The notes below the pieces were generated by a model. That model did not search any database and was not told the DNA's origin. It worked only from the letters and a program-made list of their open reading frames with translations. The position numbers were made by a program, and so were the translations under genes. A stretch of DNA of 64,000 nucleotides, from assembly GCA_019279435.1 (NCBI GenBank), contig JAAALK010000086.1, forward strand, positions 22,675,913 to 22,739,912. The letters are read 5' to 3'. Origin of the DNA: Zizania palustris (lineage: Eukaryota > Streptophyta > Magnoliopsida > Poales > Poaceae). Positions 12,940-24,300 of the stretch are shown in pieces (the stretch's first letter is position 1; each line of letters opens with the position of its first letter).

Positions 12940-12974
<35 letters not shown>
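12288..12974. repeat. (TA)n microsatellites interrupted by inverted-repeat modules (Micron-like)
   Basis: Four (TA)n tracts (about 12291-12339, 12486-12539, 12757-12775 and 12940-12974) separate three modules at about 12341-12485, 12541-12756 and 12776-12939. Each module begins near CAAATGCTATT and is built from GCTATTCTACACC or its inverse GGTGTAGAATAGC, repeated many times. The middle module is a long inverted repeat: its two halves (about 12541-12655 and 12661-12757) are near-complementary, so it could fold into a hairpin of roughly 100 bp. Insertion inside (TA)n resembles the rice Micron family, which targets TA microsatellites, but I assign only the resemblance. Translated ORFs here with Tyr-Ile repeats are artefacts of (TA)n. 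Confidence 0.8.
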
Positions 12975-12977
<3 letters not shown>

Positions 12978-14449
12978 TATATGAAGCGTAAAAAAGGCCA
13001 CGTTGCCGCGAGATTGATCTGCTTGTGCCGTGTCATATCTGCAACCATCCGAGCTCGATCTCATTTTAATTATTTCCTATGCTTCTTCAGATGAGCCGTT
13101 CGGTGTGTCAATTCTGACCTGAAAACCTTTTTTTTTACCTGAGTCGAAGACTTAACTGGCTCGTTCTTCCGATCGATCCTTCCTTATTGCTCGCTCGTCC
13201 TCTTTATGTCATGTCATTTTTGGACAAAATTGCAACTTTGCAAGCAGGAAAAGGAGGCAACAGGAGCTCAACTGACGACTTAATGGCTCTCTAATGTCCG
13301 GTTACTTCTTTAGTTAGACCAAACATCATGAAATGTGGTGTGCTTCCGTACTTGATTCACCTAATGATCGGCTAAGTCGCGAGATCTATCGAGCTACCTG
13401 CAAACGAAATAATAATAATAATCTCGTCTCAGGCGAACAAACAAACGGTCGCTGTGTATGTTCGGCAGCGTAGACGATTCCAATCGGCGTGGCGTCTGTA
13501 CCCACCTACCATTGCAGACTTTCAAAGTCCAAATGCGTGACTGATTGACTACGGCGACTGATCGTTGCACGTAACACTTCAAAGCTTCCTGCGCCTACCT
13601 AGCTCTCTTGAATACTTTCTGCCTATCACGTCAAGCTTCATGTTAGAACCACTGCACCACTGCCACTGTCAGTGCATAGCTGCACACAGAACCCAGGATT
13701 CGCTCTCTCCGGTCCTGGATCGAGTCTGATATATACCTGTGCAACAGCATTCACTATGCATCATTCATGCTCATCAAACTGTCAGCTTCATGTTGAAGGA
13801 CACCTCTGAACATTGTTGTTACAGGCACACACGAGCTGCCGATCGATGCGATCGTTGGGGAATCCAACCGGTCACAGTAGGAAGACGATGATTATTGATT
13901 ACTGTCGTCCGGAAAATGAATTTACAGCAAGAAAACCAACTTGCACCTAATCAGAAGATTAAGCACGACGACACCAAGAGTGTGGCGTAATGGCGACGGA
14001 AAATATAAGGGGAGAAAAGGTCTAGTAAACGCTGCGCAGCTGCGGCGACTCCACTCCACTCCACTCCCGTCTATCTCAACCCTACAACTTGCGTGCCCCC
14101 ATCCCATCCCTATCGGCACGAAAAGCGAAAGTATCCGAGAGGCGAGAACCTTCGTGCAAGCATCGCTCTCCTTTCACCCGGCCAATCCAACGCAACACAA
14201 ACTAAGGAGGGAATTTTATCTCGATCTCGACCGGCCGGCGGCCGCGGTTACCGATGTATTCCAGGTGAGAATCCACGCGTATGTACGTTCGCAGGTAGGC
14301 GTGTCCAGGAGAGGATTGCACGCGACGCGAGGCAGGGGTCTACTTGTTTCTGTTGCCTGCCTAACCGAGGCAGCGGGATGGATATGATAGTCCTCGTCGG
14401 CGCGACACATCACACACCACGCCACAAAGCAAGCAAGCCCACCGAAAAA
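12975..14449. other. Intergenic stretch, nothing supported
   Basis: No domain-bearing ORF. A 148-residue ORF at 13941-14387 overlaps other frames without any recognisable motif. The sequence is not obviously repetitive within the window. Confidence 0.45.
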
Positions 14450-14593
14450 ATTGCTATTTTGACACTTCAAAGATGTGCACTTTGTTAATGATGACACTTC
14501 TGAGACTGACATATAGGACCATTTGAGTCAATGAAAATGGGTCCGGATGTCAAAAATGCAAAGACCACTTCTTTAAAGTGTCAAAATAGCAAA
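14450..14593. mobile_element. Short MITE, copy 1
   Basis: The terminal inverted repeats read TTGCTATTTTGACACTT at the left and the same string inverted at the right (AAGTGTCAAAATAGCAA), with AAAGA following inward at both ends. The length is about 144 bp with no coding content. A diverged copy of the same design lies at 15823-15948. Confidence 0.7.
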
Positions 14594-15184
14594 TCTCCCC
14601 AAGCCCACCAACGCTAGCAACGACACCGAGAGCCAGCGCGTCCTACGGCCTACGCCCCCATGGGGTCCAACCGGAAAATTTTGGGTGGATTATGTATCCA
14701 CACATCAAATAGTGTACACTTTTTTAATTTTAATTGTTGAGAACTTGATATGTATCTATGTATATAGAAGTTTTATTTAACCGCATACGAGCCAACCGCT
14801 CTAGTTTTAGACTTTTAGTTCATGAGGTTCTACCTCGACTCGGGTCAAAGCCTCCTTAGTGAAGAATCTTCAAAGCCATTGAAACCGCTCGGACATGATG
14901 TTTAGAACCGTCGACTATAAGAACCCATAAAGTAGTATAGCTTCGGACTTGTTGACACGAAAAGTTAATAAATTACTCGTACGGAAATTATTGTATACAT
15001 TGTAATAGTCGGTTTAATATAGAGGATAAGTTTAGATTACTCTGTTTTGATTTTTCCTATAAATATCTTTCTTTACAAAGTAAAGGGTATCGGATAATAG
15101 AAGTAGTGATCAATACAGTCTATTATCTGTTTGGAGGCTTCAAATTCAATTCAACCATTAGCGTGATACTTCAAACCCTTCAAG

Positions 15185-15302
15185 ATTCCTTGCATTCAAA
15201 TCTGTTACGTAATTCTATATGACGCCAATAATAGATGAAGCTGATTCCTTGCCTTCAAACCTGTTACATAATTCTATTTTACACCAATAGTAGATGAAGC
15301 TG
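15185..15302. repeat. 59-bp tandem duplication
   Basis: The unit at 15185-15243 is repeated directly at 15244-15302, with a handful of substitutions. Each unit starts ATTCCTTGC and ends GATGAAGCTG. It lies in non-coding sequence upstream of the RING-H2 gene. Confidence 0.8.
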
Positions 15303-15822
15303 ACTTACATGCGTGAAACCAAGGTACATGGTAAGTACTTATGGACATGTTAAGTGTAGTCCGAGTCACACGAACTGAAAATTCAACAATGTCTAACGGT
15401 TTGTTTAGCATTGAAGGACTACTAATTACAAAGGAGATTTGAACCTCGAATGGTTCATATGGAGAGAGTGTTTTATATTAGTTTAGTCCTCTCGAAAGGA
15501 TAATAATCTTACGTTCAGCTCATAGTGATTTTTATATCCTGTATCATCTGTCCTTTTACATTGAAGGTGTCTGGTATTTATAGCCAAAATACAAGAGGAA
15601 AATATCATTTTACCCACTATCTGATTTTGGTTTTTATGCTGAAGTGTTCCTTAAGATAATTTTAGAGTCTTTATTGGAGTATAAGCTGAAGGTTTTGTAC
15701 CGAAGTTGTCTTTAAAGTATGGGGATCGTGAAGGGATATTAGAGCATAATCTCAAAATCTTACGGCCGAAGTAGGCTTCACCATCTTCTCGGGCGGAGCT
15801 CGGAGTGTCTCGGATGAGAGAT

Positions 15823-15948
15823 TTACTATTTTAGCACTCTAAAGATGTGGCTTCGTTATAATAGCATTTTGACTCACCTTCATTGACTCAGACAGTCCTA
15901 CGTGTCAACATCAAGAAGTGCACATCTTTAGAGTGCCAAAATAGTTAA
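15823..15948. mobile_element. Short MITE, copy 2
   Basis: It has the same design as the element at 14450. The left end reads TACTATTTTAGCACTCTAAA and the right end is its near-inverse. It lies about 400 bases before the RING-H2 start codon, within the likely promoter region. Confidence 0.65.
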
Positions 15949-16226
15949 TCATACGTCTCGGATGGGGTTTCGGTGCTCAAATAGCTCCGTAATTAGCTCT
16001 TGGTCTTGTGGTTTCAAAATTAGTCTTAAGGTGGTCTTAGATGCTTTTGCTTCGTAAAAAACGAAGGGGTCTTCGATATGCCTTATTCTCTATAAACCAT
16101 CATAAAACTTTAGATTTCTAGAAGCTTCGCAAATAATGTTATAATGTTATTTGGACCTATTTCCCCAACGATACACATCCAACCTATTTTTTTTCCTCGG
16201 CGTCACCCTTCCCTTCGCCTCGCCTT

Positions 16227-16233
16227 TATATAA
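16227..16233 (+). promoter_or_regulatory. TATA box of the RING-H2 gene
   Basis: TATATAA lies 122 bases before the chosen ATG. This fits a transcription start near 16258 and a leader of about 100 bases. It also argues against the upstream in-frame ATG at 16151, which precedes this TATA box. Confidence 0.65.
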
Positions 16234-16354
16234 GCCTTGCACTCTCCACGCCCTCTGCTCCCATCCACGCACCACCACCCCCACAAACATCATCAGGCGA
16301 ACGCCGCGTGGGCACCTGTCCCAACGAGAGATCGCTCGCCTTGGCGTCGGCGGG

Positions 16355-16981
16355 ATGGGGTTTCCAGTCTGCTGCTACTCGGAGCTGTTCCTGCCGAAGC
16401 AGTTGCTCCACCTCCTGCTGCTGCTTGGATACGTCCGCCGGTTCCTCCTCTGGGCGTTCAACGCCGTCGGCCTTGGGGACCTGCTGGATCTCGGGCAAGA
16501 GCTGCAGGCGCTGCAGGAGCACGCGCGCGAGAACGGGGCGCCGGCGCTTCTGCAGCATCGCTGCTTGGAGTTCCGGCCGATGCCGGCGATGGTCATCGAG
16601 GATGTCCTGCCGGTTGTGCGGTTCGACGAGCTGGTGGCCGCGGCCCCGTCGGCGGTTTGCGGCGGCGGGGACTGCGCGGTGTGCCTCAGCGGCATCGGCG
16701 GTGGTGACGAGGTGAGGAGGCTCACCAATTGCCGCCACGTCTTCCACAGGGGCTGCCTCGACCGCTGGATGGAGCACGACGACCAGCGCACCTGCCCGCT
16801 CTGCCGCACGCCTCTCATCCCCGACGAGATGGCCGCCGCGCTCTTGTCCAGCGCCGCCGTCGTGCCCGACTCCTCCGACTTCGACTTCTCCTACTTTGGA
16901 GCGCCCCTCACGCCGGTGTCCACGCAGACGCTGCTACGGCCGCACGAGCTGCTGCTCACTGGCCTGGGCGGCTACCAGTGA
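16355..16981 (+). CDS. RING-H2 finger E3 ubiquitin ligase, BRH1/RHA-like
   Basis: A 208-residue intronless protein that probably works as a membrane-anchored ubiquitin ligase. An N-terminal hydrophobic stretch (about residues 12-35, rich in Leu) is a signal anchor or membrane segment. The C3H2C3 RING has every ligand in order: Cys107, Cys110, Cys126, His128, His131, Cys134, Cys147 and Cys150, with CAVC, the RHVFH core and TCPLCR visible. Small proteins of this design include Arabidopsis BRH1 (brassinosteroid-responsive RING-H2) and the RHA and XERICO group. I favour BRH1-like because of the N-terminal MGFPVCCYSE segment. The reading frame stays open upstream to 16151, but that ATG lies before the TATA box, so I take the MGFPVCC start. 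The substrate is unknown. Confidence 0.92.
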   Translation: MGFPVCCYSELFLPKQLLHLLLLLGYVRRFLLWAFNAVGLGDLLDLGQELQALQEHARENGAPALLQHRCLEFRPMPAMVIEDVLPVVRFDELVAAAPSAVCGGGDCAVCLSGIGGGDEVRRLTNCRHVFHRGCLDRWMEHDDQRTCPLCRTPLIPDEMAAALLSSAAVVPDSSDFDFSYFGAPLTPVSTQTLLRPHELLLTGLGGYQ

Positions 16982-18133
16982 ACCCCGTTGGTTCACGCAG
17001 TTGGCATCTCCACCTACTTCACCGCAGTTGGCACCGGCGACACGTAATGCGCCGTTTTACAAGAACAGAGGAGGTGCCTCTGCCTCCACCTGTACATAGG
17101 AAAATGGAGTAAGGCAAACCCCCCTAAAAAAGCTTAGGATACAAGATTCCCGTTTTGTACAGAAGATCCCATCTTCCAAGCTTGAGAAGAAGTGAATCTT
17201 TGTGCTGATTAAATTTGCTGAGTTCGGTGTTTTGGATTCAACAATCTGTGCATTGCCCACTCATCTCTGCCTAGCTTTTTCTTTGCACAACTGGGGTTTT
17301 GCACGGAGGAGCTGAGGAGTGAGGAGCTCTGCTTACCTCCCCGTCTATTGTGGAAAGGGAGCCTGCTACTAATTTTGCATCTTGTTTTGGTCTATGCAAA
17401 TTTTTTTGCGGAACAGGTGAGTACGAAAAGCCGCGGCCTTTCCGTGGATCCGGATCTAACGGCATTGTGCAAATTGTTCTACATGCAAAACCCCCCTTGC
17501 GCTTGCCGGCTGCACCGCCCGTGTGACCGATGAATGCGCCAAGAATTGATGTTTGTAAACAGAATAACATGGATTTTTCATCAGATTTTTCCCGGGGAAG
17601 TAGTTACCCTGTCCTCTTTCCACTACATATGGCAACGGGACTTAAACCGCGGTTTGATGAAAATCCCTGAAGTAATCCGGTGAAATCTATATAAACCAGA
17701 ACTCGTAAAAGACGTGGGTTTAAAGCTAAACCTCAAGCCGTTCCTGAAACTCGTCAGTTTATACTCTACATAAATTACGTTATAACATAAATATAATTAA
17801 AAATACACAATAAAATGAAGATTATTATATTATCAATACATACTTTGAAACGATGAAATCACTCAATATAACATTATCATGAAAAATGAGATAGACTCTA
17901 TGTAATTTCTATTTTAAATAATCGGGTAAACTTGTGGATACCCTGCGAGTTTAAATCTAAACATGAACCTGATCCAAAAATAAACAAGTACTCGAATCCA
18001 CAAACCCATATACTCAAAATTGAACTCAAATCCATATCCGTCGAATCACACACCCACGGATAAAACTGCCTACATTACTTTCCAGATTTTTTTAATCAAT
18101 TTTTTTTAAAAAAATTAAATCTATATATCCATT
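16982..18133. other. 3' flank of the RING-H2 gene; no further gene
   Basis: The first few hundred bases are probably 3' UTR. 17580-18060 is AT-rich with repeat-like phrases (GGGTTTAAAGC, CACCCACGGATAAAAC) that suggest an old transposon, but I could not find its ends. Confidence 0.4.
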
Positions 18134-18402
18134 TGAAAAATTTGCAAAAATAGCATATGGTCGGCACTTGAAGTGCCGACTGGATGCCACGTCAGCTCTA
18201 GTCGGCACTTCAAGTGCCGACTGATGCCAACTAGTGCTGACGTGACGAGATTTGATAGGGGGACAACATCCAGTCTGTACTTAAAGTTCCGATTGGAGCT
18301 GACGTGGCACCAGTCGACACCAGTCAGTACTTAAGTACTGACTGGATGTCTGGATCACTTAAAGTGCCGACCGCACGCTACTTCTGCAATTTTTTGAAAC
18401 GT
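18134..18402. mobile_element. Palindrome-rich non-autonomous element
   Basis: The ends are AAAAATTTGCAAAAATAGC and, inverted, a similar AAAAAATTGCAGAAGTAGC. Inside are perfect palindromes at 18160-18180 (half-site GTCGGCACTT), 18201-18221 (same half-site) and 18321-18344 (half-site CAGTCAGTACTT). Two decayed versions lie near 18271-18294 and 18357-18373. The palindromes alternate with GATGCCACGTCAGC-like spacers. No ORF. Confidence 0.6.
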
Positions 18403-18404
18403 GT

Positions 18405-19600
18405 ATACATATTTGATTTTTTAAAATATTATTTAAAAAAATTCTACTTTCCACGGGGAACAGAATATAGACAGGCTTCAATCAGGGAGAAGCAAAAGAA
18501 GAAGGAAAATTTCCCCTGACCGTGAGCGTGTACGTGTACAAGAACGATTCAAACGTACGAGCAGCTGAAACCTCAAGCTTTTTGCGATAAGCGGGAAAGT
18601 TTGAGACGTAGAAGGCAGCAGCTAGCCTCGCCTACCGTTCAGGTTTGGCCGGCCACCTCCATACAGCGACGTTCCGGACGTGCGTGCAGTGCCGCCGTGC
18701 AGGCAAGGCGCGCCTCTCATCATACGTAACGTGATCTGCAGAGCGGTTAAAGTAAAAAAAAAGGCTATTCGTGTCACTCAAAGCGAGTAGCTTGGACAGG
18801 TGTAGAGTTGCCGATGGCCTCTACCTGTAACGCACGGCCTGGTTTTGGGCAAGCCGTGGATACGCGGCCCTGAACGCGCCAAAAGAGAGGCGGTATTGTC
18901 CACAGATTTTGTACCGGTAGAGTAAGCAGCGGCAGCTACTTTCATGAGGGAGTCATTGGTGCAGTGTTAGCATGCGAAGGAAAGAGGAAAGATCCGTCAT
19001 GTTTTCTTTGCATAGATCAGGGCTTGCTTAGCCAAATGCCACTCTCCATGGTCTATGCAGCTAGTGATGACAACGAGTCTCTAGGGTCGGCTCATTATTT
19101 TAGAGGGTACTAGTGCCAACTCGACGTCGTGGGTCCTTCCACTCTTAAAGCGTTATACATGTACATATAATATACCTATTAATCTATGTGTATATATATA
19201 ATATATGTATATTTATATACGTATTTTACTTGCATCTGAAAAAAGTTTCAGATTAATTAATACTAAACAAGAGAACATGCAGTTGGCTCATTGGCTGTTC
19301 GCCCAACGCCAGTTCACATGCCAAATTGTCAAACCAAACTCTGTACTCACGACAGTCGGTAGCAGTCTGAGCAAAGCACTCTACTAAAGTCTAAATACCA
19401 CTTTTTGATCAGGTCAACACTTATGCAAAAGCACTCATAAAGAACAAGTCCAGGACTGTGATTTCGATATTTTTTGTAAATATTGGAGAAATACCATCAA
19501 TCTAGAATGTGGTGCTTTTGTAAGTTAGATGCATTACTCAATTGTCATTAATCTAGAATACAGAACCCCCCTCACAACATAAAAGGATAAACTTCTCTTG
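18405..19600. other. Intergenic stretch, nothing supported
   Basis: No domain-bearing ORF and no bounded repeat found. A short (TA)-rich run lies near 19170-19225. Confidence 0.45.
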
Positions 19601-19623
19601 AAAAATGTTAAATAGAGCCTTAC

Positions 19624-20140
19624 ATTTCTGAAAATGCCATAAATGTGATAAGGTAATTCGCAGGATCCTCCAATGCACTCCAGAGGATAATTTCATATGA
19701 AACATCATTCTTGGCTGAGTTTCCCAATAGTGTTGATATAGGACTTTGTGATGCATACTTGTGAATCCTCCTTAACATAATAGGCATGACAAACCAAGCT
19801 GTTATTGTACCGAAGATCGTCCCCTCAAGTGGAACCACCACCTTTTCTGGATTTGGATTTGCATCAAAGAACTGTTGTACATGAGGTGTAATTGCATCTG
19901 TTAGCTCCTTAACTTTCTTGCCTGCATCAGTGGTAGCATTTAAAGCAGGCTTGCAAGCATTATCCAAGGCATCAATCCCAGCACTATCACCAGCAGCTGG
20001 AGTTCCAAGCTCAAGGGTTTCTGTGGAAATTACATTTCAGACAGTATTCTGTGAAACATCTGGCTTGATCCCAATGTATGAGAAGTATGCTTGGCAGACA
20101 CTTGAAGAGCCTAGCAATCCTGGCAACACATTAATTCTGG
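19624..20140 (-). pseudogene. Exon fragment of an MSL1-like mechanosensitive channel
   Basis: Read on the minus strand, this is a single exon resembling the N-terminal region of the plant mitochondrial MscS-like channel MSL1 (Arabidopsis At4g00290). It carries KKVKELTDAITPHVQQFF, then a hydrophobic segment (GTIFGTITAWFVMPIMLRRI) and the conserved ALEDPANYLITFMAFSE. The exon ends at 19624 with an intact GTAAGG donor, but no following exon carrying the MscS pore domain is present towards 19400. An in-frame TGA interrupts the reading about 35 codons before the KKVKELT segment (after PDVSQNTV), and homology fades beyond about 20140. It is a relic or captured fragment, not a working channel. The identification rests on remembered family sequence. 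Confidence 0.75.
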
Positions 20141-21001
20141 GCTTTGAAGTATTCAGTTAGTTAGTCTCCATATGAGCTGAAAGGGGTATCCTACTCATCA
20201 TTGACGCGCCATTAAATGGAGAATACCAATCCACCACCTTGATCTGATTAAGAATGGAAGTGTTTCAATGCTTAGTACAGCTGCTTAACCACCTCAAAGA
20301 AGAACCAGAAGATACAGACCATCCAACATATGTCTCCATGAGATTCTGACTAGCATCTGCTTGACAAGATCGACAAAAAGTTGCTGCTATCACAGACATT
20401 GTGCACTAGTTTAAAACCAATTTGACATTGACATGTAGTCCACAGAAGGAGTTCTCAATAATCTGGGTGAAAAGATAAATAGTAGTCCTGAAAAACGTGA
20501 TATTTGATTAATCCACGCTTCAAACATTATGGAGTAAAAATGAAATTTTCCCCAGCAATAGAGGTATTAAACAAGCCTGTTAATAATGACCAAAAATGCA
20601 AAATGTACCATATTGCAGCATGTCTTTGAGAGAGCTTGAGCCTTGAAGCCTTGAACATGAGAACAGTAGATCAACAAAGTAAATGGAATTCTTAATTATA
20701 GAGATACAAACACTAAACTAAAACTCTCAAAGCACAAACACATGAATAGTAATAATCAGAGCTGCAGTTACATGGTACCAACTACCAAGTAGTTCGAACT
20801 TGTGGGGATCTAGCTACACAGCCGACAAACATCAAACAGTAAACAAGATGAACAACATACTAGTGTGTAATCACCTAAATCAAACAGATGTAATAGAGAC
20901 CTCAACAAGACAGTTAGACCACAACTACACAGATCGCACAACATTAACCTTTACATCACAAAACATCAGCCACCCACTGTATCCAGACTGAATCAAATTA
21001 A
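20141..21001. other. 3' flank of the BTB gene
   Basis: It lies downstream of the BTB stop codon on the minus strand, so its near part is probably 3' UTR. No other gene is visible. The sequence around 20161-20230 may be further decayed MSL1-like exon but is not clear enough to call. Confidence 0.4.
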
Positions 21002-23012
21002 TCAAGAGTTCTCACAGATTGCTGTGATCCTCAAACGGGGTGGTTGCTCAGGTTCGCCATTCCTTTTCCAGAAGGCACGCCGCCACCATACCTCAAAACC
21101 TCTCTGAATATTTGGACAATCCTCCCCAGAGTTCAGGAACCGATTAAACCATGCAAGCAGGATCTCCTGCTGAGTTGCAAGTGGCAATGTCAGTATCATG
21201 TTCGCTAGTCCATCCTCGATCAAATGCCGGTCAAGCCCCTTGCATGCTCGTCGCATCCATCCGAAGTCCTCATAGAAGGGCTCAAGCCAAGTATTCAAGA
21301 GCTGGCACCGTGCCTCCTTGGACACCAAGATCTGTCCCTTGCCAACTCCGACGAACAGCCTCGCTGTCACTCGGCTTACTTCAAACCTGTGTATTGCTGG
21401 CACCTTACCATGCATCTCTGCCAACTCAATCTGCATTGCCCATGTCCTCAAGAAATCCTCAGCAATCTGACGTTCAACAAGAATATCAAGCATCCAATGA
21501 AGGTTGTCGGCCTGCCTTGCAATCTGTGCTACCTCAGATTGGTCACCCCCTGCAACCCTCACAAATTGCTCGCACAGCAGGCTCAAGCAGCCATTGCACG
21601 CCGAATACAGTGACTCCTTGCGGAGATCGCCTCCAATGGCTCCTCCTCGCGATGTGCTGTTCTCCCTGAGCATTTTTGAAACCAGCCCCTTCATGTCCCT
21701 CCTAGCCTTCTCATCCTTCCCTTCCAGGACGACCTGCAGGAGTCTCACCAACACCTCCTCCCCACCACTCACATTGCCACCGCCATTGCAACCCCTGCCA
21801 ACCTCCACCTCTTCAGCCACTGACGAGGGAGCCAACTCGAGTGAAACCCTTTTAAGCACCTCCCCAGCGCCCGAGCTCTCAAGGTGCAGCTGCGTCAACA
21901 ATGCCGCCACCTTCTCATCATCATCCTCCGCCCACGGGGCTGCCTCTAAGTACTCCAAGCAAGACAGAACACCAGCATCGAACACGATGGCTGCGGATAC
22001 CTACAAAAAGAAGAAAGGAATCCGAGTGAACAAAAGCCAGTGATTCCTAACGACCATAAGACAACATAGGAACAAAAATGTGCACCTTTAGGATGCCGAG
22101 AACCTTGCTGACATCTTCCCTCATAAGCCTCCGTCGGAGATCCTTGCAGTACATAAGCCGCAGCGTCTCAATATACACCTCGACATCGTCGCAGTCCGAG
22201 ATCTCGATGATGTGAGGCAATGTCCGCTGCTGCTTTGACCACCGGTCAGACAGCTTGGCGGCGAAGAACCGGCTGTGCGCGACGAGTATGTGGCGGTGCA
22301 CGCAGAGCGTGACGGAGAGGCCATCCTTGGAGCTGAGAGTGAGGCGGACGTCGGAGGAGTCGGCGTCGTTGAACTGGTTCCCGGGGCTGCAGCTGCCGAT
22401 GAGCTCGGCGACGCGATCCTGGAGCAGCATCTGCCTGTCCATGGAGCGGGCGGGCTGCAAGGGGTGCGGGTGCGGGTGCGGCGGGGCCGGGATGGAGTGG
22501 ATGGAGGCGGCGGTGCGTGGGTGGTAGTCCTGCTCGTTGGCCATCATGTCGAAGAGGGTGGGGCTGGAACGCGTCTTGTCGAGCGGCAGCGGCGGCGGGG
22601 ACATGGGGTTGAGGAGGCCGGCGTTGAGCGCGGAGTTGAACTTGGTATAGCTGGACGGGTAGGACGGCGAGTAGGCGGGCTGGTTCGTGGAGGTGGCGTA
22701 AGAGGCGGCACCGGCGGGCGGCTGCGGCGGGAGATCCATGGGTTCTGCGCGGGCAGGGGAGGCGGCGGCGGGGGAGCTGGATTGGTATGAGGAGGAGGCA
22801 GCGGCGGCGGCGGCGGCGGCGGAGGTGTGGCCGTGCGGGGCGGAGCACCAGGAGGAGGCGAGGTCTTTGGGAGCGGCCTGGATCTGGAGGAGGGGGGCGC
22901 GGGTATCGCCGTGGGGATTCTCGCCGTGAGGCCGCTGGCAGCCTGGCACTCGGGGCCCGGGCAAGGGGAGATGGGCATGGGGGCACCCGATGAACCTGGA
23001 GATTATCTTCAT
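21002..23012 (-). CDS. BTB/POZ domain protein, At1g63850-like
   Basis: A two-exon gene on the minus strand: exon 1 at 22086-23012 and exon 2 at 21002-22000. The splice is phase 0 (AAG|GTGCAC donor, TTTGTAG acceptor) and joins GILK to VSAAIVFDAGVLSCLEYLEA, a family signature. The protein has a Pro/Ala-rich N terminus, then LPLDKTRSSPTLFDMMANEQ, then the BTB domain (SDVRLTLSSKDGLSVTLCVH to the exon junction), then a long helical C-terminal region ending in WWRRAFWKRNGE. BTB proteins of this kind may act as CUL3 substrate adaptors, but no function is established for this branch. The first ATG (23012) gives about 641 residues. An in-frame ATG at 22739, at the start of MDLPPQPPAG, is an alternative start. 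Confidence 0.9.
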
Positions 23013-23537
23013 GGAGACGGCAGGCGGCCCGGCCGCCCGGGCATTTACCGAGTCAAATCGTATTGCCGTCTTACTAATCTTTGTATGGGCTGGTTGCCAG
23101 GCCTATAGGTCCCGGGATAAAATAGTATGCTCATGTTTCAGTTTTTTTTCTAAACGACAGGAATATCGCGGGACGAATATTCCACAAAAACCGTTTAAAA
23201 TTTTATGATAAAATTCAAACGTCATTTAAAAATTAATAGAAATAGTACGATGTCGGGGAAATTGATTATTTATCCCAAATGATATCATGTCACCAGGGGA
23301 TTGAAGATTGGCAGGCGCAAGAACATGGAATCGGCTCTGAGCTTGTCCTCTTGTATGCACACTCAGATGCAGTGAAACTATCCTGGCAGCCGGACTGCCT
23401 CTTGCACGAAAGGATGTGAGCGTAACACCGGATCCCATCACAATTTTAACTGAGGGTAGTAAACAAAGCCCGACCTTTGTGGCTTTTTCAAGAGAAAAAA
23501 AAAAACCTCTTGCATCATGTCGCAAGATGGTTCGATT

Positions 23538-24292
23538 TAGAGCTGGGAGATGGGTCGTGTTGGGCCGACCTGGCCCGGGCTCATCGGGACAGGACCTAAA
23601 ATGGGCTGGGCCGTTTTGGCCCAATAAATTTAAAGGCTGGGTTGGGCTGGCCCGAAGTAGTGTTAGTCAAGCCCAAATACGACCTAAAGCACGTCGGGCC
23701 TGGATGGGCCGAACCGACCCAAAAACGGCCCTAACTTTGTAACATTGTTATATGGTCTCTTACTAGGGTTATGAAAATATTTATTTTAATTTATCTTTGA
23801 ATAACGAAAATTCTAGTTCACATAAAATAATAGAACAACCCAAAAAATAGAGGAAAATGAATTTTATTAATAATTTACACATGATACTAGTTCATTAATA
23901 CTACTTTCTTTGCTCTCGAGCATATATATTTACATTTTGATTTGTCCTATATACGAATGACTCAAATTTTGATTTGTCTTACACATGATATAGAGCAAGG
24001 TATATTCAAATAGTAATTTGCAGACTTTTTTAATTTTTAATAACATGTCTCCTCCATGTGCATATGAATTATTTACCCATGGGTTTTCTGGGCCGGCCCG
24101 GCCCAGGCACAACCCACTTTAAGGATCGTACCCGGGCCGCCCACCGGGCCTAACATCTAGGCCCAAGTCTGGCCCTTGTACGAGCCGTGCCGGCCCGACC
24201 CATCCATAGGTCGTACCGGATTCTGCTTTGCATGAACCGGCCGTACATGCTTTGGGCCGGCCCAAAAAAGTTCGGCCTAAGTCCCGGCTCTA
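23538..24292. mobile_element. Non-autonomous hAT element, GGGCC-rich
   Basis: A 755-bp element with inverted ends TAGAGCTGGGA (left) and TAGAGCCGGGA (right, inverted). It is flanked by a perfect 8-bp direct duplication, GTTCGATT, at 23530-23537 and 24293-24300. Both arms of about 200 bp are dense in GGGCC and GGCCC and could pair; the middle is AT-rich. It has no transposase ORF. The 8-bp duplication and TAGAG-type ends mark it as hAT. Confidence 0.88.
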
Positions 24293-24300
24293 GTTCGATT

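Noticed and set aside
13941..14488. Overlapping ORFs of 98 to 148 residues
   Set aside because: Three frames on both strands are open at once and none shows a motif or codon bias.
22275..22790. 171-residue plus-strand Gly/Val/Arg-rich ORF
   Set aside because: It is the antisense shadow of the Pro/Ala-rich N terminus of the BTB gene.
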